From positions 434,001 through 498,000 of the forward strand of contig CAWGDC010000002.1 in NCBI GenBank assembly GCA_963821325.1: 64,000 bases of DNA. The letters are read 5' to 3'. The DNA is from PALSA-555 sp963821325 (GTDB lineage: Bacteria; Actinomycetota; Acidimicrobiia; IMCC26256; PALSA-555). This document shows positions 8,065 through 16,821 of this stretch, in pieces. Positions within the stretch are counted from its first letter, which is position 1, and each line of letters starts with the position of its first letter. The position numbers were made by a program, and so were the translations under genes. Under the pieces are notes generated by a model that worked only from the letters and a program-made list of their open reading frames with translations, had not been told where the DNA came from and searched no databases.

Positions 8065-9819
8065 ATGTTCGACGAGCGCTCACCGGCGTTTCGCCGGCGG
8101 GTTCGTTGGACGGCGTGGGGCGTCGTCGCCGTACTCGTCGTCTGGCTCGTGGCGTCGGGTGTCGTGGTCTGGCAGGCCCGCACACGCACCCAAGCCGGGC
8201 TCGACCAGCTCAGCCAGATCCGAGCGCAGCTCAGCCCCTCCGAGCTCCTCGCCGGTGCCGGCAACCAGGCCCTCGCGGGCGCCGTCCAGGACTTCAACGC
8301 CGGGCACGGCCACGCCAGCAGCGTCGTCCTCGCGCCGTGGCACGTCGTCCCACTCGTCAGCGACAACGTCCGCTCCGCGGAGGCGCTCACCGCCGCCGCG
8401 GCCCGTATCGCCGCGGTCGGGCAACACGCCGCGCTCGCCTTCCAACGAGTGCTGCGCGGCCGACCCGCGGACGGACCCGCGCGCCTCGCGCTGCTCGACC
8501 AGATCCAGGCCATCGCCGCGACCGCCCAACAGGGCCTGTCCCCGCTGCAGCTCGGGCCCGACTTCTTCCTCGTGTCGCCCCTCGGCGACGCCCGATCCCA
8601 GTTCCTGTCACGCGTCGAGAGCCTGCGGACCTCGTTCGCGAACGTGCAGGCCGCCGCGGTGGGCCTCCGCCAGATGCTCGCCGGGCCACGCCACTACCTC
8701 CTGCTCGCCGCCAACAACGCCGAGATGCGCGACGGGTCCGGCATGTTCCTGTCGGCGTCGGTCGCGACGTTCAGCGGCGGGAACGTCGCGGTCAGCCCAA
8801 CCCGACCCATCCTCGACGTGAACCTGCCTCCCGGCGCCGTGCCCGTCCCGCCCGCGCTGCAGGCCCTGTGGGGATGGGTCAACCCGACCCAGGAGTGGCG
8901 CAACCTCGCCACGTCGCCCCGCTTCGACGCGACCGGTCCGCTCGCCGCGCAGATGTGGGCCGCCGCCACCGGCCAGACGGTCGACGGGGTGCTCGTCGTG
9001 GACCCGATGGCCATGCAGGCGCTCCTCGCCGCGCAAGGGCCGATCAGCGCGGCCGGCCAGACCTTCGACGCCGGCGACGTGCTCCAGTACCTACTCCTCG
9101 GCCAGTACCAGGGCGTCTCGATCGGCGATCCCCAAGCCGTGCGCCGCGACGCCATCGGCGGCGTCGCCCAGGCCGCCGTGGCCGCGCTCACCACCCGGCC
9201 GTGGACCTCATCGACGCTCCTGACCCAGCTCGCCGACGTCGGGCGGGGCCGACACGTGCTCGCGTGGGCTCGCGACCCCGTCGAGGAGCACGCCTGGCAG
9301 GCGGCGGGGATCGACGGGGCGCTCCACGGCGACTCGCTCGCGGTCGGGCTCCTCAACGTCGGGGGCAACAAGCTCGACCAGTTCGTCGACGTCGACGCCT
9401 CGCTCGCCGTGACCACGACCAGCGGCGGGGCCCACGACGCCACGCTCACCTTGCGCATCAAGGACACCGCCCCCGCCGGCCTGCCGTCCTACGTCGGGGG
9501 CCCCTACCCGGGCCTCGGGCTCAGCGCCGGCGAGTACCGGGGCATCGTCGCCGTGAACGCCCCCGGGGTCGCCAGCCTCCCCACCTTCGCCGGGCTGAGC
9601 CCCCAGCTCGTCGCCGGGGTGGACGGCCCCACGAAGGTCAGCGCCGCCGGGTACCTCGACGTCCCCGCCGGCACCGAGCACACCGTCACCCTGCGGTTCC
9701 AGCTGCCCGCCGGGGTCTCGAGCCTGCTGGTCGAACCCTCGGCCCGGATCCCCCCGATCACCTGGCACTTTGGCCACACGACGTGGCAGGACCTTCGCCC
9801 TGAACGCGTTGCGTGGTGA
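8065..9819 (+). CDS. DUF4012 membrane-anchored extracellular protein
   Basis: 584-residue protein with one N-terminal membrane segment (about residues 15-36, WTAWGVVAVLVVWLVASGVV) and a large predicted extracellular part. The central region has the LLLAANNAEMRDGSGMFLS motif typical of DUF4012 proteins, which are commonly encoded in actinobacterial exopolysaccharide loci; their biochemical role is not established. The ATG is preceded at eight bases by TAGGAT. It opens the polysaccharide locus and is followed by a small wall-anchored protein and the glycosylphosphotransferase, so a role in polymer assembly or surface display is inferred. Confidence 0.8.
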   Translation: MFDERSPAFRRRVRWTAWGVVAVLVVWLVASGVVVWQARTRTQAGLDQLSQIRAQLSPSELLAGAGNQALAGAVQDFNAGHGHASSVVLAPWHVVPLVSDNVRSAEALTAAAARIAAVGQHAALAFQRVLRGRPADGPARLALLDQIQAIAATAQQGLSPLQLGPDFFLVSPLGDARSQFLSRVESLRTSFANVQAAAVGLRQMLAGPRHYLLLAANNAEMRDGSGMFLSASVATFSGGNVAVSPTRPILDVNLPPGAVPVPPALQALWGWVNPTQEWRNLATSPRFDATGPLAAQMWAAATGQTVDGVLVVDPMAMQALLAAQGPISAAGQTFDAGDVLQYLLLGQYQGVSIGDPQAVRRDAIGGVAQAAVAALTTRPWTSSTLLTQLADVGRGRHVLAWARDPVEEHAWQAAGIDGALHGDSLAVGLLNVGGNKLDQFVDVDASLAVTTTSGGAHDATLTLRIKDTAPAGLPSYVGGPYPGLGLSAGEYRGIVAVNAPGVASLPTFAGLSPQLVAGVDGPTKVSAAGYLDVPAGTEHTVTLRFQLPAGVSSLLVEPSARIPPITWHFGHTTWQDLRPERVAW

Positions 9820-9823
9820 CGCT

Positions 9824-9853
9824 TTGGCATTCTGGCTACGCTCCGTGTACGGT
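9824..9853 (+). promoter_or_regulatory. candidate promoter before small anchored protein
   Basis: TTGGCA at 9824-9829 and TACGGT at 9848-9853 are separated by 18 bases, a reasonable housekeeping-type promoter. It lies just after the DUF4012 gene and would transcribe the small LAFTG protein and possibly the downstream polysaccharide genes. The leader would be about 75 bases long and contains the inverted repeat at 9869-9883. Confidence 0.4.
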
Positions 9854-9868
9854 TGGTTCGAGTTCGTG

Positions 9869-9883
9869 AGCCCAGGCTGGGCT
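9869..9883 (+). other. short stem-loop in leader
   Basis: AGCCCA and TGGGCT form a perfect six-pair stem with a GGC loop. There is no T tract after it, so it is not a convincing intrinsic terminator. It lies in the probable 5' leader of the small anchored protein. Confidence 0.35.
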
Positions 9884-9935
9884 TCGGCTGGCGTCGCCCC
9901 GGGGGCTGGGGCGTTCGAAAAGGGGTGTGAGAGAG

Positions 9936-10254
9936 ATGCTTCGAAGCGCGTTGCGTTGGTTCGCTGTCTGCGCCTTGCTGGGTGGCGGAGCACTGGTGTG
10001 GCTCGATTCCGGCCGAGGCCGGGGCCCAGACGGTCCCGAACTACCCGGTCACCACGACGGCGACGACCAGTCCGTGCACGTCGACGACCCCGGGGGTGTG
10101 CTCCACGACACCCGACGGGGGGGTCACGACGAGCGCATCGCTCGCGTTCACCGGCGGCGATCTGGCGCTGGTGACGATCCTGGGCTTGGTCATCGTCGGG
10201 GCGGGGGTGGGCCTCGTGCTCCTCGGACGACGGCGCTCAGGGTCGGTCGCTTAA
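9936..10254 (+). CDS. small secreted protein with LAFTG sorting-type tail (one frame break)
   Basis: About 105 residues once one extra base near 10004 is removed. Order of parts: signal peptide (MLRSALRWFAVCALLGGGAL), predicted cleavage near AEAGA, a short Thr/Pro/Cys-rich linker, then LAFTG followed by a hydrophobic segment (LALVTILGLVIVGAGVGLVL) and a basic end RRR. That is the architecture of sortase-anchored actinobacterial proteins with the LAxTG variant. AGGGG ten bases upstream supports the ATG at 9936 over the GTG at 9927. No sortase gene is in the window. It may be a structural wall protein or an anchor for the locus product. Confidence 0.6.
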
Positions 10255-10270
10255 CCGACGATACGGGCTC

Positions 10271-11839
10271 ATGGCTCTCGTCGAGCAGGCCGGTAAGGCG
10301 TCCCGGCAGGGGACGACCACCACCGCAGCATCGGACGCGTCGCCGCTGCACGTCGTGCCGCGCGGCACGCCCGGCGGCAGCCGCTGGCTGCGCTGGGCGC
10401 TGGTCGCCGTCGACGGCGTCGGGGTGTTCACCGGCTGGGCGATCGCGTTGCTGCTCCTGCCGGCCCCCGGGGCGCTCGTCGATCGGCTCGCCGCCGTCGG
10501 CGCCGCCACCGTGGCCGGCCTCCTCGCCATCGCGATCCAGCATCTGTACCTGGCGCGGGTCTCTGTCGTGCGCAGCGTCGAGCTCGTCCGGGTCGGTCGC
10601 GCCGCCGCGGTCTCCGCCGGCGCGGCGCTCCTGACCGCGCGGCTCACCGCCGTCCCCGCGCCCACGGTGCTCCTCGCCGTCGGCGCGTCGATGACGTTCG
10701 TGCTCCTCGCCAGCGGCCGGTCCTTCTTCGACGCGTGGCTGAAGCTGGCTCGCGCGCAGGGCAAGTTCCTCCGGCCCGTCATCGTCGTCGGCGGCAACGC
10801 CGAGGGCGCCGACCTCAGCCGGCTGCTGCGCACCCATCCCGAGCTCGGCTACCGCGTCGCCGGCGTCGTCGGGCGGCTCGACGACCCGTCGCGGTGGCCC
10901 GACACGCCCCTGCTCGGTGGCGTCCTGGACGCGCTCGACGCCGTCCGTCGGGCCGGCGCGAACGGTGTGATCGTCGCGTCCAGCGCGGTGACGTCACGGC
11001 AGCTGAACCAGATCACCCGCGACCTGCTCCACCAGCAGGTCCACGTCCACGTCTCGAGCGGCCTGCAGGGCATCGCGCCGCAGCGCGTGCGCAACCTGCC
11101 GCTCGCCCGCGTGCCCTTCTTCTACCTGGAGCACATCGAGCTGTCCCCGTGGCAGTTCGCGGTCAAGCGGGCGATCGACCTCATCCTCGCCGTCGCCGCG
11201 CTCCTCGTGACCCTGCCGCTCCTGGCCGCCGCCATGCTCGCGATCGTCGTGCTGGACGGCCGCCCGGTCCTCTTCCGTCAGCAGCGGGTGGGTCGCAACG
11301 GCCGACCGTTCATGATGCTGAAGTTGCGGACCATGTACCCCGACGCGGACCGCCGGCTCGCGGAGGTCGCCCACCAGAACGAGCGGGCGGGGGGTCCGCT
11401 CTTCAAGATGGAGCACGACCCGCGCCGCACTCCGGTCGGCCGGTTCCTCGAAGCGCTGAGCATCGACGAGCTGCCCCAGTTGTGGAACGTCCTGCGCGGC
11501 GACATGAGCATCGTGGGGCCGCGGCCCGCGCTCCAGTCCGAGGTCCAGCAGTTCGACGACGAGCTCATGATCCGCCTCAGCGTCGCGCCGGGCGTCACCG
11601 GGCTCTGGCAGGTCGAAGCGCGCGACAACCCGTCGTTCGACGCGTACCGGCGTCTCGACCTGTTCTACGTCGAGAACTGGGGCGTCGCGCTGGACCTCAG
11701 CATCATCCTCGCCACCGGGCGCGTGCTGCTCGTCCGCCTGTTCCACCGCAGTGCCCGTCCCCTGAGCCGCAAGCGGGACAACTCCCGCGTCGCCGGCCCG
11801 TCGCTCTCGCCACACGCGCCCACGTCCTCTGCGCGGTAG
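10271..11839 (+). CDS. exopolysaccharide polyprenyl glycosylphosphotransferase
   Basis: 522-residue initiating enzyme that transfers a sugar-1-phosphate from a nucleotide sugar to undecaprenyl phosphate. The N-terminal half has several membrane segments and a Rossmann-like domain (VIVVGGNAEGADLSRLL). The catalytic half begins with the membrane entry KRAIDLILAVAALLV and contains the bacterial sugar transferase signatures KLRTM, SIDELPQLWNVLRGDMSIVG and PGVTGLWQVEARD. This is the PHPT type (WbaP/PssY-like), distinct from the WecA enzyme at 30.4 kb, so the window encodes two initiation routes. It starts 17 bases after the anchored-protein gene, and the following methyltransferase starts three bases after its stop. 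Confidence 0.92.
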   Translation: MALVEQAGKASRQGTTTTAASDASPLHVVPRGTPGGSRWLRWALVAVDGVGVFTGWAIALLLLPAPGALVDRLAAVGAATVAGLLAIAIQHLYLARVSVVRSVELVRVGRAAAVSAGAALLTARLTAVPAPTVLLAVGASMTFVLLASGRSFFDAWLKLARAQGKFLRPVIVVGGNAEGADLSRLLRTHPELGYRVAGVVGRLDDPSRWPDTPLLGGVLDALDAVRRAGANGVIVASSAVTSRQLNQITRDLLHQQVHVHVSSGLQGIAPQRVRNLPLARVPFFYLEHIELSPWQFAVKRAIDLILAVAALLVTLPLLAAAMLAIVVLDGRPVLFRQQRVGRNGRPFMMLKLRTMYPDADRRLAEVAHQNERAGGPLFKMEHDPRRTPVGRFLEALSIDELPQLWNVLRGDMSIVGPRPALQSEVQQFDDELMIRLSVAPGVTGLWQVEARDNPSFDAYRRLDLFYVENWGVALDLSIILATGRVLLVRLFHRSARPLSRKRDNSRVAGPSLSPHAPTSSAR

Positions 11840-11841
11840 CG

Positions 11842-12879
11842 ATGGGGGGCCTCCAGCGTCTGGGGCGGCTCGTGTTCAAGACGCCGCCGGTCGGCCAAGG
11901 GCTCCACATCGACCCGCTCGACCCTGACGCGCCGCCACCACCCACCCCGAGCGGTCGCGCGGCGCGTACCGCGCTCGCCAGCGAGGAGCTCGACCGGTTT
12001 CGCGACGCGCTGCGCCTCCACCCCGGGGACGACGTCCGGGCCGGCGTCCTCGACGACCTGTCCACCTTCTTCGGCCTCGACCGAGAAGAGTGCGTGAAGC
12101 GATGCATCCACTGGGAAGCGTCCAGCGTCGCGGAGTGGTTCGAGGATGACCGGGGGACCCCCGACGGGCTCCTCGACTTCTACCGGACGACGCAGTCGTG
12201 GGCCTTCGACCTGCTCTGGCACGCCTACCTCCAGGCCGAGGGCTACGGGTTCCCGGCCAGCGTCATCGCCGCCCAGTACCTCCGCCGCCGCGAGGTCGCG
12301 CCCGGCGTCCACCTCGACTTCGGGTCCGGGGTCGGCGTGACCAGCCAGCTCTTCGCGTCCCGGGGCTACGAGACGCACCTCGGCGACGTCTCGACCTCGC
12401 TGCTCGACTTCGCGCGCTTCCGCCTCGACCGCCGCGGACAAGCCGCGACGTACCTCGACTTGAGCGTCGCCGACCTCCCGGCCGAGCGTTACGACGTGAT
12501 CACGGCCATCGACACGCTCGCGCACGTCCCGGACGTCGCCGATGTCGCGCGGCGGCTCCACGCCACCCTGCGTCCCAATGGCTGGCTCTTCGCGAACGTC
12601 GACGTCCGCTCGCACGGTCCGGCCAGCGCGTGGCATCTCCACGACGACGCGGCGCGCGTCGCGGTCGAACTGGGCCGCGTGGGGTTCCGACGCCGCGGGG
12701 TGCTCGACGGGCTCCCCGTCTACCAGCGCCGACCCGCGCCCGGCCCCGTGCGCCGCGCCGAGCTCCACGCCGTCGGCGCCGCGTTGTCGAACCCGTTGAT
12801 CGGCGTCGCCCGACGAGTGCGCTGGCCCACGTACGCGAAGATCCGGCGACGGCTCGCCCGTCGCGCCACGGCGTCGTGA
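11842..12879 (+). CDS. class I SAM-dependent methyltransferase
   Basis: 345-residue protein with a long N-terminal extension rich in Pro/Ala and helices, then a Rossmann methyltransferase core: GVHLDFGSGVGVTSQLF is the SAM-binding glycine loop and ITAIDTLAHVPDVADVARRL the post-II acidic region. The C-terminal end is very basic. Substrate unknown; its place between the glycosylphosphotransferase and a polysaccharide deacetylase suggests modification of a sugar or lipid-linked intermediate. Its TGA overlaps the GTG of the deacetylase. Confidence 0.8.
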   Translation: MGGLQRLGRLVFKTPPVGQGLHIDPLDPDAPPPPTPSGRAARTALASEELDRFRDALRLHPGDDVRAGVLDDLSTFFGLDREECVKRCIHWEASSVAEWFEDDRGTPDGLLDFYRTTQSWAFDLLWHAYLQAEGYGFPASVIAAQYLRRREVAPGVHLDFGSGVGVTSQLFASRGYETHLGDVSTSLLDFARFRLDRRGQAATYLDLSVADLPAERYDVITAIDTLAHVPDVADVARRLHATLRPNGWLFANVDVRSHGPASAWHLHDDAARVAVELGRVGFRRRGVLDGLPVYQRRPAPGPVRRAELHAVGAALSNPLIGVARRVRWPTYAKIRRRLARRATAS

Positions 12880-13696
12880 GCAGCACCGCCGACGGCGCAC
12901 GCCAAGCGATCCGACGCTCGGCGCGCGCGGTGGGTCTGCGGCGCGAGCCGCTGCAACGCGCGGGATGGCGAGTGCAGCGCGCGGCGTTCGCGGCCCGTCA
13001 CCGCCAAGCCGCCCAACGCGACCGGATCCTGTGCTACCACTCGGTTGGGACCCCCGACTGGGGCCTGAACGACGTCGCCCCGTCCGTATTCCGCGACCAG
13101 CTCCGGCGGATGCTCGACGACGGGTACACGTTCGCGTCCGCCGCCGACCTGGCCAACGATCCGCGCGGCGGCCGACACCTCGCGGTCACCTTCGACGACG
13201 GGCTGCGCAGCGTCGTCGAGCACGCCGAGCCGATCCTCGCCGAGCTCGGCGTGCCCTGGACGATCTTCGTCGTCACCGAGTGGGCCGATGGCCAGCACGC
13301 CACCGGGCACACGGTGCTCCTCGACTGGGACGAGCTCGGCGCGCTCGCCGCACGCGGCGTGGACATCGGCAGCCACTCGCTCAGCCACCCCGACTTCTCG
13401 CGGCTCACACCCGAAGCCGCCGCGCACGAGCTCGGCGGATCCCGGGCCCGGCTCCGCGACCGCCTCGGGCTCGACGTCGCGCGAGTTCGCCATCCCGTTC
13501 GGGTGCTCCCGCCACTGGACCGACAGGGCGAGCGCCGCGGCCCGCGACGCCGGCTACACGACGGTGTACGCCCAGTCCGAGGACCGCCGGCCCGCCGGCA
13601 CCATCGGGCGCACCCTGGTCAGCGGCTGGGATCCGCCCTGGGCCGTCCGGGCCGCGTTCGCGCGGCGCCTACGACGACTGGGAAGAGCCCGGCTGA
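12876..13696 (+). CDS. polysaccharide deacetylase, NodB-type (two frame breaks)
   Basis: About 272 residues when two extra bases (near 13481 and 13663) are removed. NodB catalytic signatures are present: AVTFDDGLRS (metal/catalytic Asp pair) and IGSHSLSHPDFS (the H-x3-H metal ligands), followed by EFAIPFGCSRHW and the C-terminal AGYTTVYA. The end GAYDDWEEPG then TGA at 13694 is in a third frame. The N-terminus is basic with no clear signal peptide. Predicted to remove N-acetyl groups from a polysaccharide or a lipid-linked glycan. The 3' end overlaps the convergent WecG/TagA gene by 28 bases. Confidence 0.75.
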
Positions 13697-14496
13697 CCGG
13701 CGGCGGACGCCGGGCCGGAGTGTCGGCGCAGCAGCACGTAGGCCCGGGGTCCTTGCAGGAGATAGCGGCGGGCCAGTCTCCGGGGCTCGTGCGCGAGACG
13801 CCAGGCCCACTCGAGACCGTGGCGCTGCCACGCGTCGGGCGCGCGCTTGTCCTCGTCGACCAGCACCTCGGCCGCCGCGCCGAACGCCACCCCGACGCGG
13901 ATCGCCGCGTCGCGGGCGTGGCGGTCCAGCCACCATTCGCCGCGGGGCGTCAACGCCACCGCGAGGAGCTCGGTGTCCGACCGGCGGACTGCCGCGGCGA
14001 GCTCGCCGGGACGGGTATCGAGATCGTGCGGCGTGGCGGTCCACGTGCCCGCGATGGTCAGGCCCGGCCACCGCTCGGGCGCGACCGCCCGGACCGCCGC
14101 GTGGGTGCTCGCCGCGCCACCGAGGAACCCGACGCGCAGGCCGAGCGTCGACGCGGTGTCGAGCAGCCACGGCAGCAGATCCGAGCCGGCGAGGCGCGGC
14201 CACGCCACACCGGTCAGCCGTGTGACCTGGGCGGCGAGCGGCGCGCCGTCGAGCAGCACGAGCCAGTGGTCGCGCAGCGGCGAGCGGGTGAAGAACCCCT
14301 CGGCGGGTCGTCCGTGACCGAAGCGATAGATCTTGTCGAGGTTCGCTGACGCGACGAGCAGCGGTTGGGGCTCGGCCCCGCCCATCGCCGCCGACAGCAC
14401 CCGTTCGACGCCGACGCGGTCGATCAGGTCGCAGGGCATCCCACCCAGATCGATCCGCGGCACCGCGACGCCGCCGACCACGCGCCCCGCCGTCAT
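13669..14496 (-). CDS. WecG/TagA/CpsF family glycosyltransferase
   Basis: 275-residue GT26 enzyme. This family transfers N-acetylmannosamine or its uronate to lipid-linked GlcNAc in teichoic-acid linkage units and enterobacterial common antigen. Recognisable parts: the NLDKIYRFGH segment near residue 53, the early LLDGAPLAAQVTRLTG, the glycine-rich LRVGFLGGAASTHAAVRAV and late GVAFGAAAEVLV. It follows the Wzz-like gene by two bases, so the two form an operon on the minus strand. A WecB-type epimerase that could make its donor is encoded at 18.2 kb and WecA at 30.4 kb. Confidence 0.85.
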   Translation of the reverse strand: MTAGRVVGGVAVPRIDLGGMPCDLIDRVGVERVLSAAMGGAEPQPLLVASANLDKIYRFGHGRPAEGFFTRSPLRDHWLVLLDGAPLAAQVTRLTGVAWPRLAGSDLLPWLLDTASTLGLRVGFLGGAASTHAAVRAVAPERWPGLTIAGTWTATPHDLDTRPGELAAAVRRSDTELLAVALTPRGEWWLDRHARDAAIRVGVAFGAAAEVLVDEDKRAPDAWQRHGLEWAWRLAHEPRRLARRYLLQGPRAYVLLRRHSGPASAAGQPGSSQSS

Positions 14497-14498
14497 CG

Positions 14499-15310
14499 TC
14501 AGCTGGTGCGGGTCCGCGCCCCGCGTCGGCGCGCCAGCGGATACGGGGGCGGCGTCGCCAGCTGAAGGCGAGCAGGAGCAGCGTGGTGACCGCGGCCGCG
14601 ATGACCGCCGTGCTCGCCGCCGACTGGATCTCGCTGGTCAGACGGGACTGCTTGGTCGGTCCCTCCACCGACAGCGTCTGGCTGGCCTGCGCGGCCAGCA
14701 CCTGGAGCTGGTCGTCGCTCACCTGGTTCGAGGCGGTGGCGGCCCGTTCCTGGGTCCGGGCGACGTTCGCGGTCAGGTTGTTGGACTGGACGGTGTTGGT
14801 GGCCCCGTGGGCCGCCTGGTAGGCGGCAAGCGCCGCCGTCGCCGTGTCGAAGTCCGCATTGGCCTGCCTGGCGGCTCGCTGGTCCGCGGTGAGCCGGTCG
14901 TTTGCGAGGAGCTCGAGGGCCAGCCGCGAGGCGTCCTTCACCACGCCGACCGCGGCGTCGGGCTTCATCGACGAGTAGTCGACCTCGACGTCGAGGGTGC
15001 TGCCCACGGCGTTCGAGTTCAGGCCGCTCATGATCTTCTTCGCGGACTCCCCGGTGAGCTTCGACGTCGGATCCACCACCTTCGGCGTCGTCAAGACGGT
15101 CTGGAAGTCGTCGACGAAGGGCGAGATCGAGTAGTTCGGGGTGTTCGGCGGGAACAGCTGGGCCATGAGCACGATCGCCTTGCCGTTGTACGTGGCGGGT
15201 GAGCGGTGCGCTAGGTACCCGGCAGCACCCGCCGCGACGAGCGTCACAACCGAAACGAAAACAACCTGCCGCCAAGACGGGCGAAAGCGAAGAAACGAAG
15301 CGATTTCCAT
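14499..15310 (-). CDS. Wzz-like chain-length determinant (one frame break)
   Basis: About 270 residues with the two-membrane-helix layout of polysaccharide co-polymerases: helix 1 near residues 15-36 (VVFVSVVTLVAAGAAGYLAH), a periplasmic-side domain with VDPTSKLTGESAKKIMSGL, a helical region, and helix 2 (AVIAAAVTTLLLLAF) near the end. No tyrosine-kinase domain is attached. A five-C run (14545-14549 as G on the + strand) appears one base short; restoring it leads to a stop at 14499, two bases before the WecG/TagA start. Without it the frame runs on through the next gene. Divergent from the polymerase gene. Confidence 0.75.
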
Positions 15311-15353
15311 TCGCGCGCGCGTCCGAACGACAGGAGGTTGGCGACGGTCAGGA

Positions 15354-15359
15354 TATCAT
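15354..15359 (+). promoter_or_regulatory. -10 element for leaderless polymerase transcript
   Basis: TATCAT lies seven bases before the GTG at 15367, matching the leaderless spacing seen at prfA, glyA and birA. It falls in the 56-base gap between the divergent Wzz-like and polymerase genes. Confidence 0.55.
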
Positions 15360-15366
15360 CGCGGTC

Positions 15367-16821
15367 GTGTCGCGAGGTGTCATCGCGGAGCCTTCGGCTG
15401 ACCTGACCGGCGTCGCGAACCCTCGAGGACCGCTTCCCCGGGTCGTGCTCGCGCTCGCGATGGTCTTCATCGCCGCGCTCGCCGCCGTCGTCGCGTTCGG
15501 CTCCGGTTTCGGCAGCTCCGCGACCGTCGTCACGCTCGGGTTGGCGGGCGGTGCGGCCCTCACCCTGCTGGCGGTCAACCGGTTCTGGTGGATGGTGCTC
15601 GCCCTGTTCGTGATCCGGGCGGCGCTCGACAACTTCAAGGCCGGGTCGTCGCTCGCTCCCACGACCCTCGTGGGCGCGGTCTTCCTGCTCTCGGCGGTGG
15701 TCTGGCTCTTGGTGCAATGGCGCGTCGACGCGCTCGTCCCGATGTCGAGGAGCGCCAAGGCGCTCCTCGCGTTCTCCGGCGCGTTCGTCATCAGCGCGCT
15801 CGGCGCCGGCGACCGAACGGTCAGCCTCCAAGCCGCGTCCAAGGTGTTGTCGGTCGCGCTCATGCTCGTCGTCCTCGAGCAGATCTTCGCCACCCATCCC
15901 GAGCGACTGAAGCCGTTTCTGGCCGCCATCTTCGCGTCGCTGATCGTCCCGTTCATCGTCTCCTACGTCGTGCAGCTCCCCCACAGCAAGCCGAGCGGCG
16001 GCTTCAACCAGGTCGACGTGGGTCGCCTCAAGGGGACCTTCGCCGAGGCGAACACCTTCGCGGCCTACCTCGTCATCGTGGCGCTGCTCGCCTTCGCCCT
16101 CCTCCCGTACTTCCGCGGGTGGTGGCGCCGCGCGCTCATCGGGGTCATCGTCGGCACGGCGCCGCTGATCCTGTTCACCTACGCGCGCGGGGCCTGGATC
16201 GCGTACCTGGTCGGGCTGCTGTTCATCGGCGTCGCCCAGAGCCGCGGGCTCATCGCCGCGTTGCTCGTCGGGATCGTCGTCGTCATGCTCGCGGTCCCGT
16301 CCGTGTCGACCCGGCTGGCCGATCTTGCCGGCTCCACGTCGTCGGGCACCACGACGGTCACCAAGGTCGAACCGAACTCGTTCTCCTGGCGGATCCTGTA
16401 CTGGCAGAAGGTCTTCCCCCTGCTCGGACAGAACCCGGTCACCGGGATCGGGCCCGACATGGTCGAGCGCAGCCTTCCGGAGGCGGCGCCGCCACACAAC
16501 TCGTTCCTGCAGGCCCTCGTCGAGGGCGGCGTCGTCGGGTTCCTCCTCTTCGTCGTGTTCCTCGTCGCGCTCTGGAGCGACCTCCTCGAGGGTGGCCGGC
16601 GCCTCACCACCGGGCTGCCGCGCGGCGTGGCCGTCGCCGCCGCGGCGACGGCCCTCAGCGTGTTCCTGCAGCTCTTCAGCGAGAACATCCTCACCAACAC
16701 CGCGATCCCCTGGTATCTGATCGTCTGCGTGGCGTGGGTCGTCGCTGAGACGCGCCGACGGCGTCTGACGGCCGCCACCGACACCCCGCGCGCCGCCCCG
16801 GCGCTCTCGTCGCCGCAGTGA
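15367..16821 (+). CDS. O-antigen ligase/polymerase family membrane protein
   Basis: 484-residue polytopic membrane protein of the Wzy/WaaL superfamily, which polymerises or ligates lipid-linked oligosaccharides on the outer face of the membrane. About eleven hydrophobic segments are visible. The large loop near residues 330-380 contains GIGPDMVERSLPEAAPPHNS, with the His-Asn typical of the family (PHNSFLQALVEGGV). The GTG at 15367 is chosen over upstream starts because a -10 element lies seven bases before it and the upstream residues are polar and unlike the family. Its TGA overlaps the GTG of the flippase. Confidence 0.85.
   Translation: MSRGVIAEPSADLTGVANPRGPLPRVVLALAMVFIAALAAVVAFGSGFGSSATVVTLGLAGGAALTLLAVNRFWWMVLALFVIRAALDNFKAGSSLAPTTLVGAVFLLSAVVWLLVQWRVDALVPMSRSAKALLAFSGAFVISALGAGDRTVSLQAASKVLSVALMLVVLEQIFATHPERLKPFLAAIFASLIVPFIVSYVVQLPHSKPSGGFNQVDVGRLKGTFAEANTFAAYLVIVALLAFALLPYFRGWWRRALIGVIVGTAPLILFTYARGAWIAYLVGLLFIGVAQSRGLIAALLVGIVVVMLAVPSVSTRLADLAGSTSSGTTTVTKVEPNSFSWRILYWQKVFPLLGQNPVTGIGPDMVERSLPEAAPPHNSFLQALVEGGVVGFLLFVVFLVALWSDLLEGGRRLTTGLPRGVAVAAAATALSVFLQLFSENILTNTAIPWYLIVCVAWVVAETRRRRLTAATDTPRAAPALSSPQ

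Noticed and set aside
9869..9883. Intrinsic terminator after the DUF4012 gene
   Set aside because: The stem is only six pairs and no T-rich tract follows.
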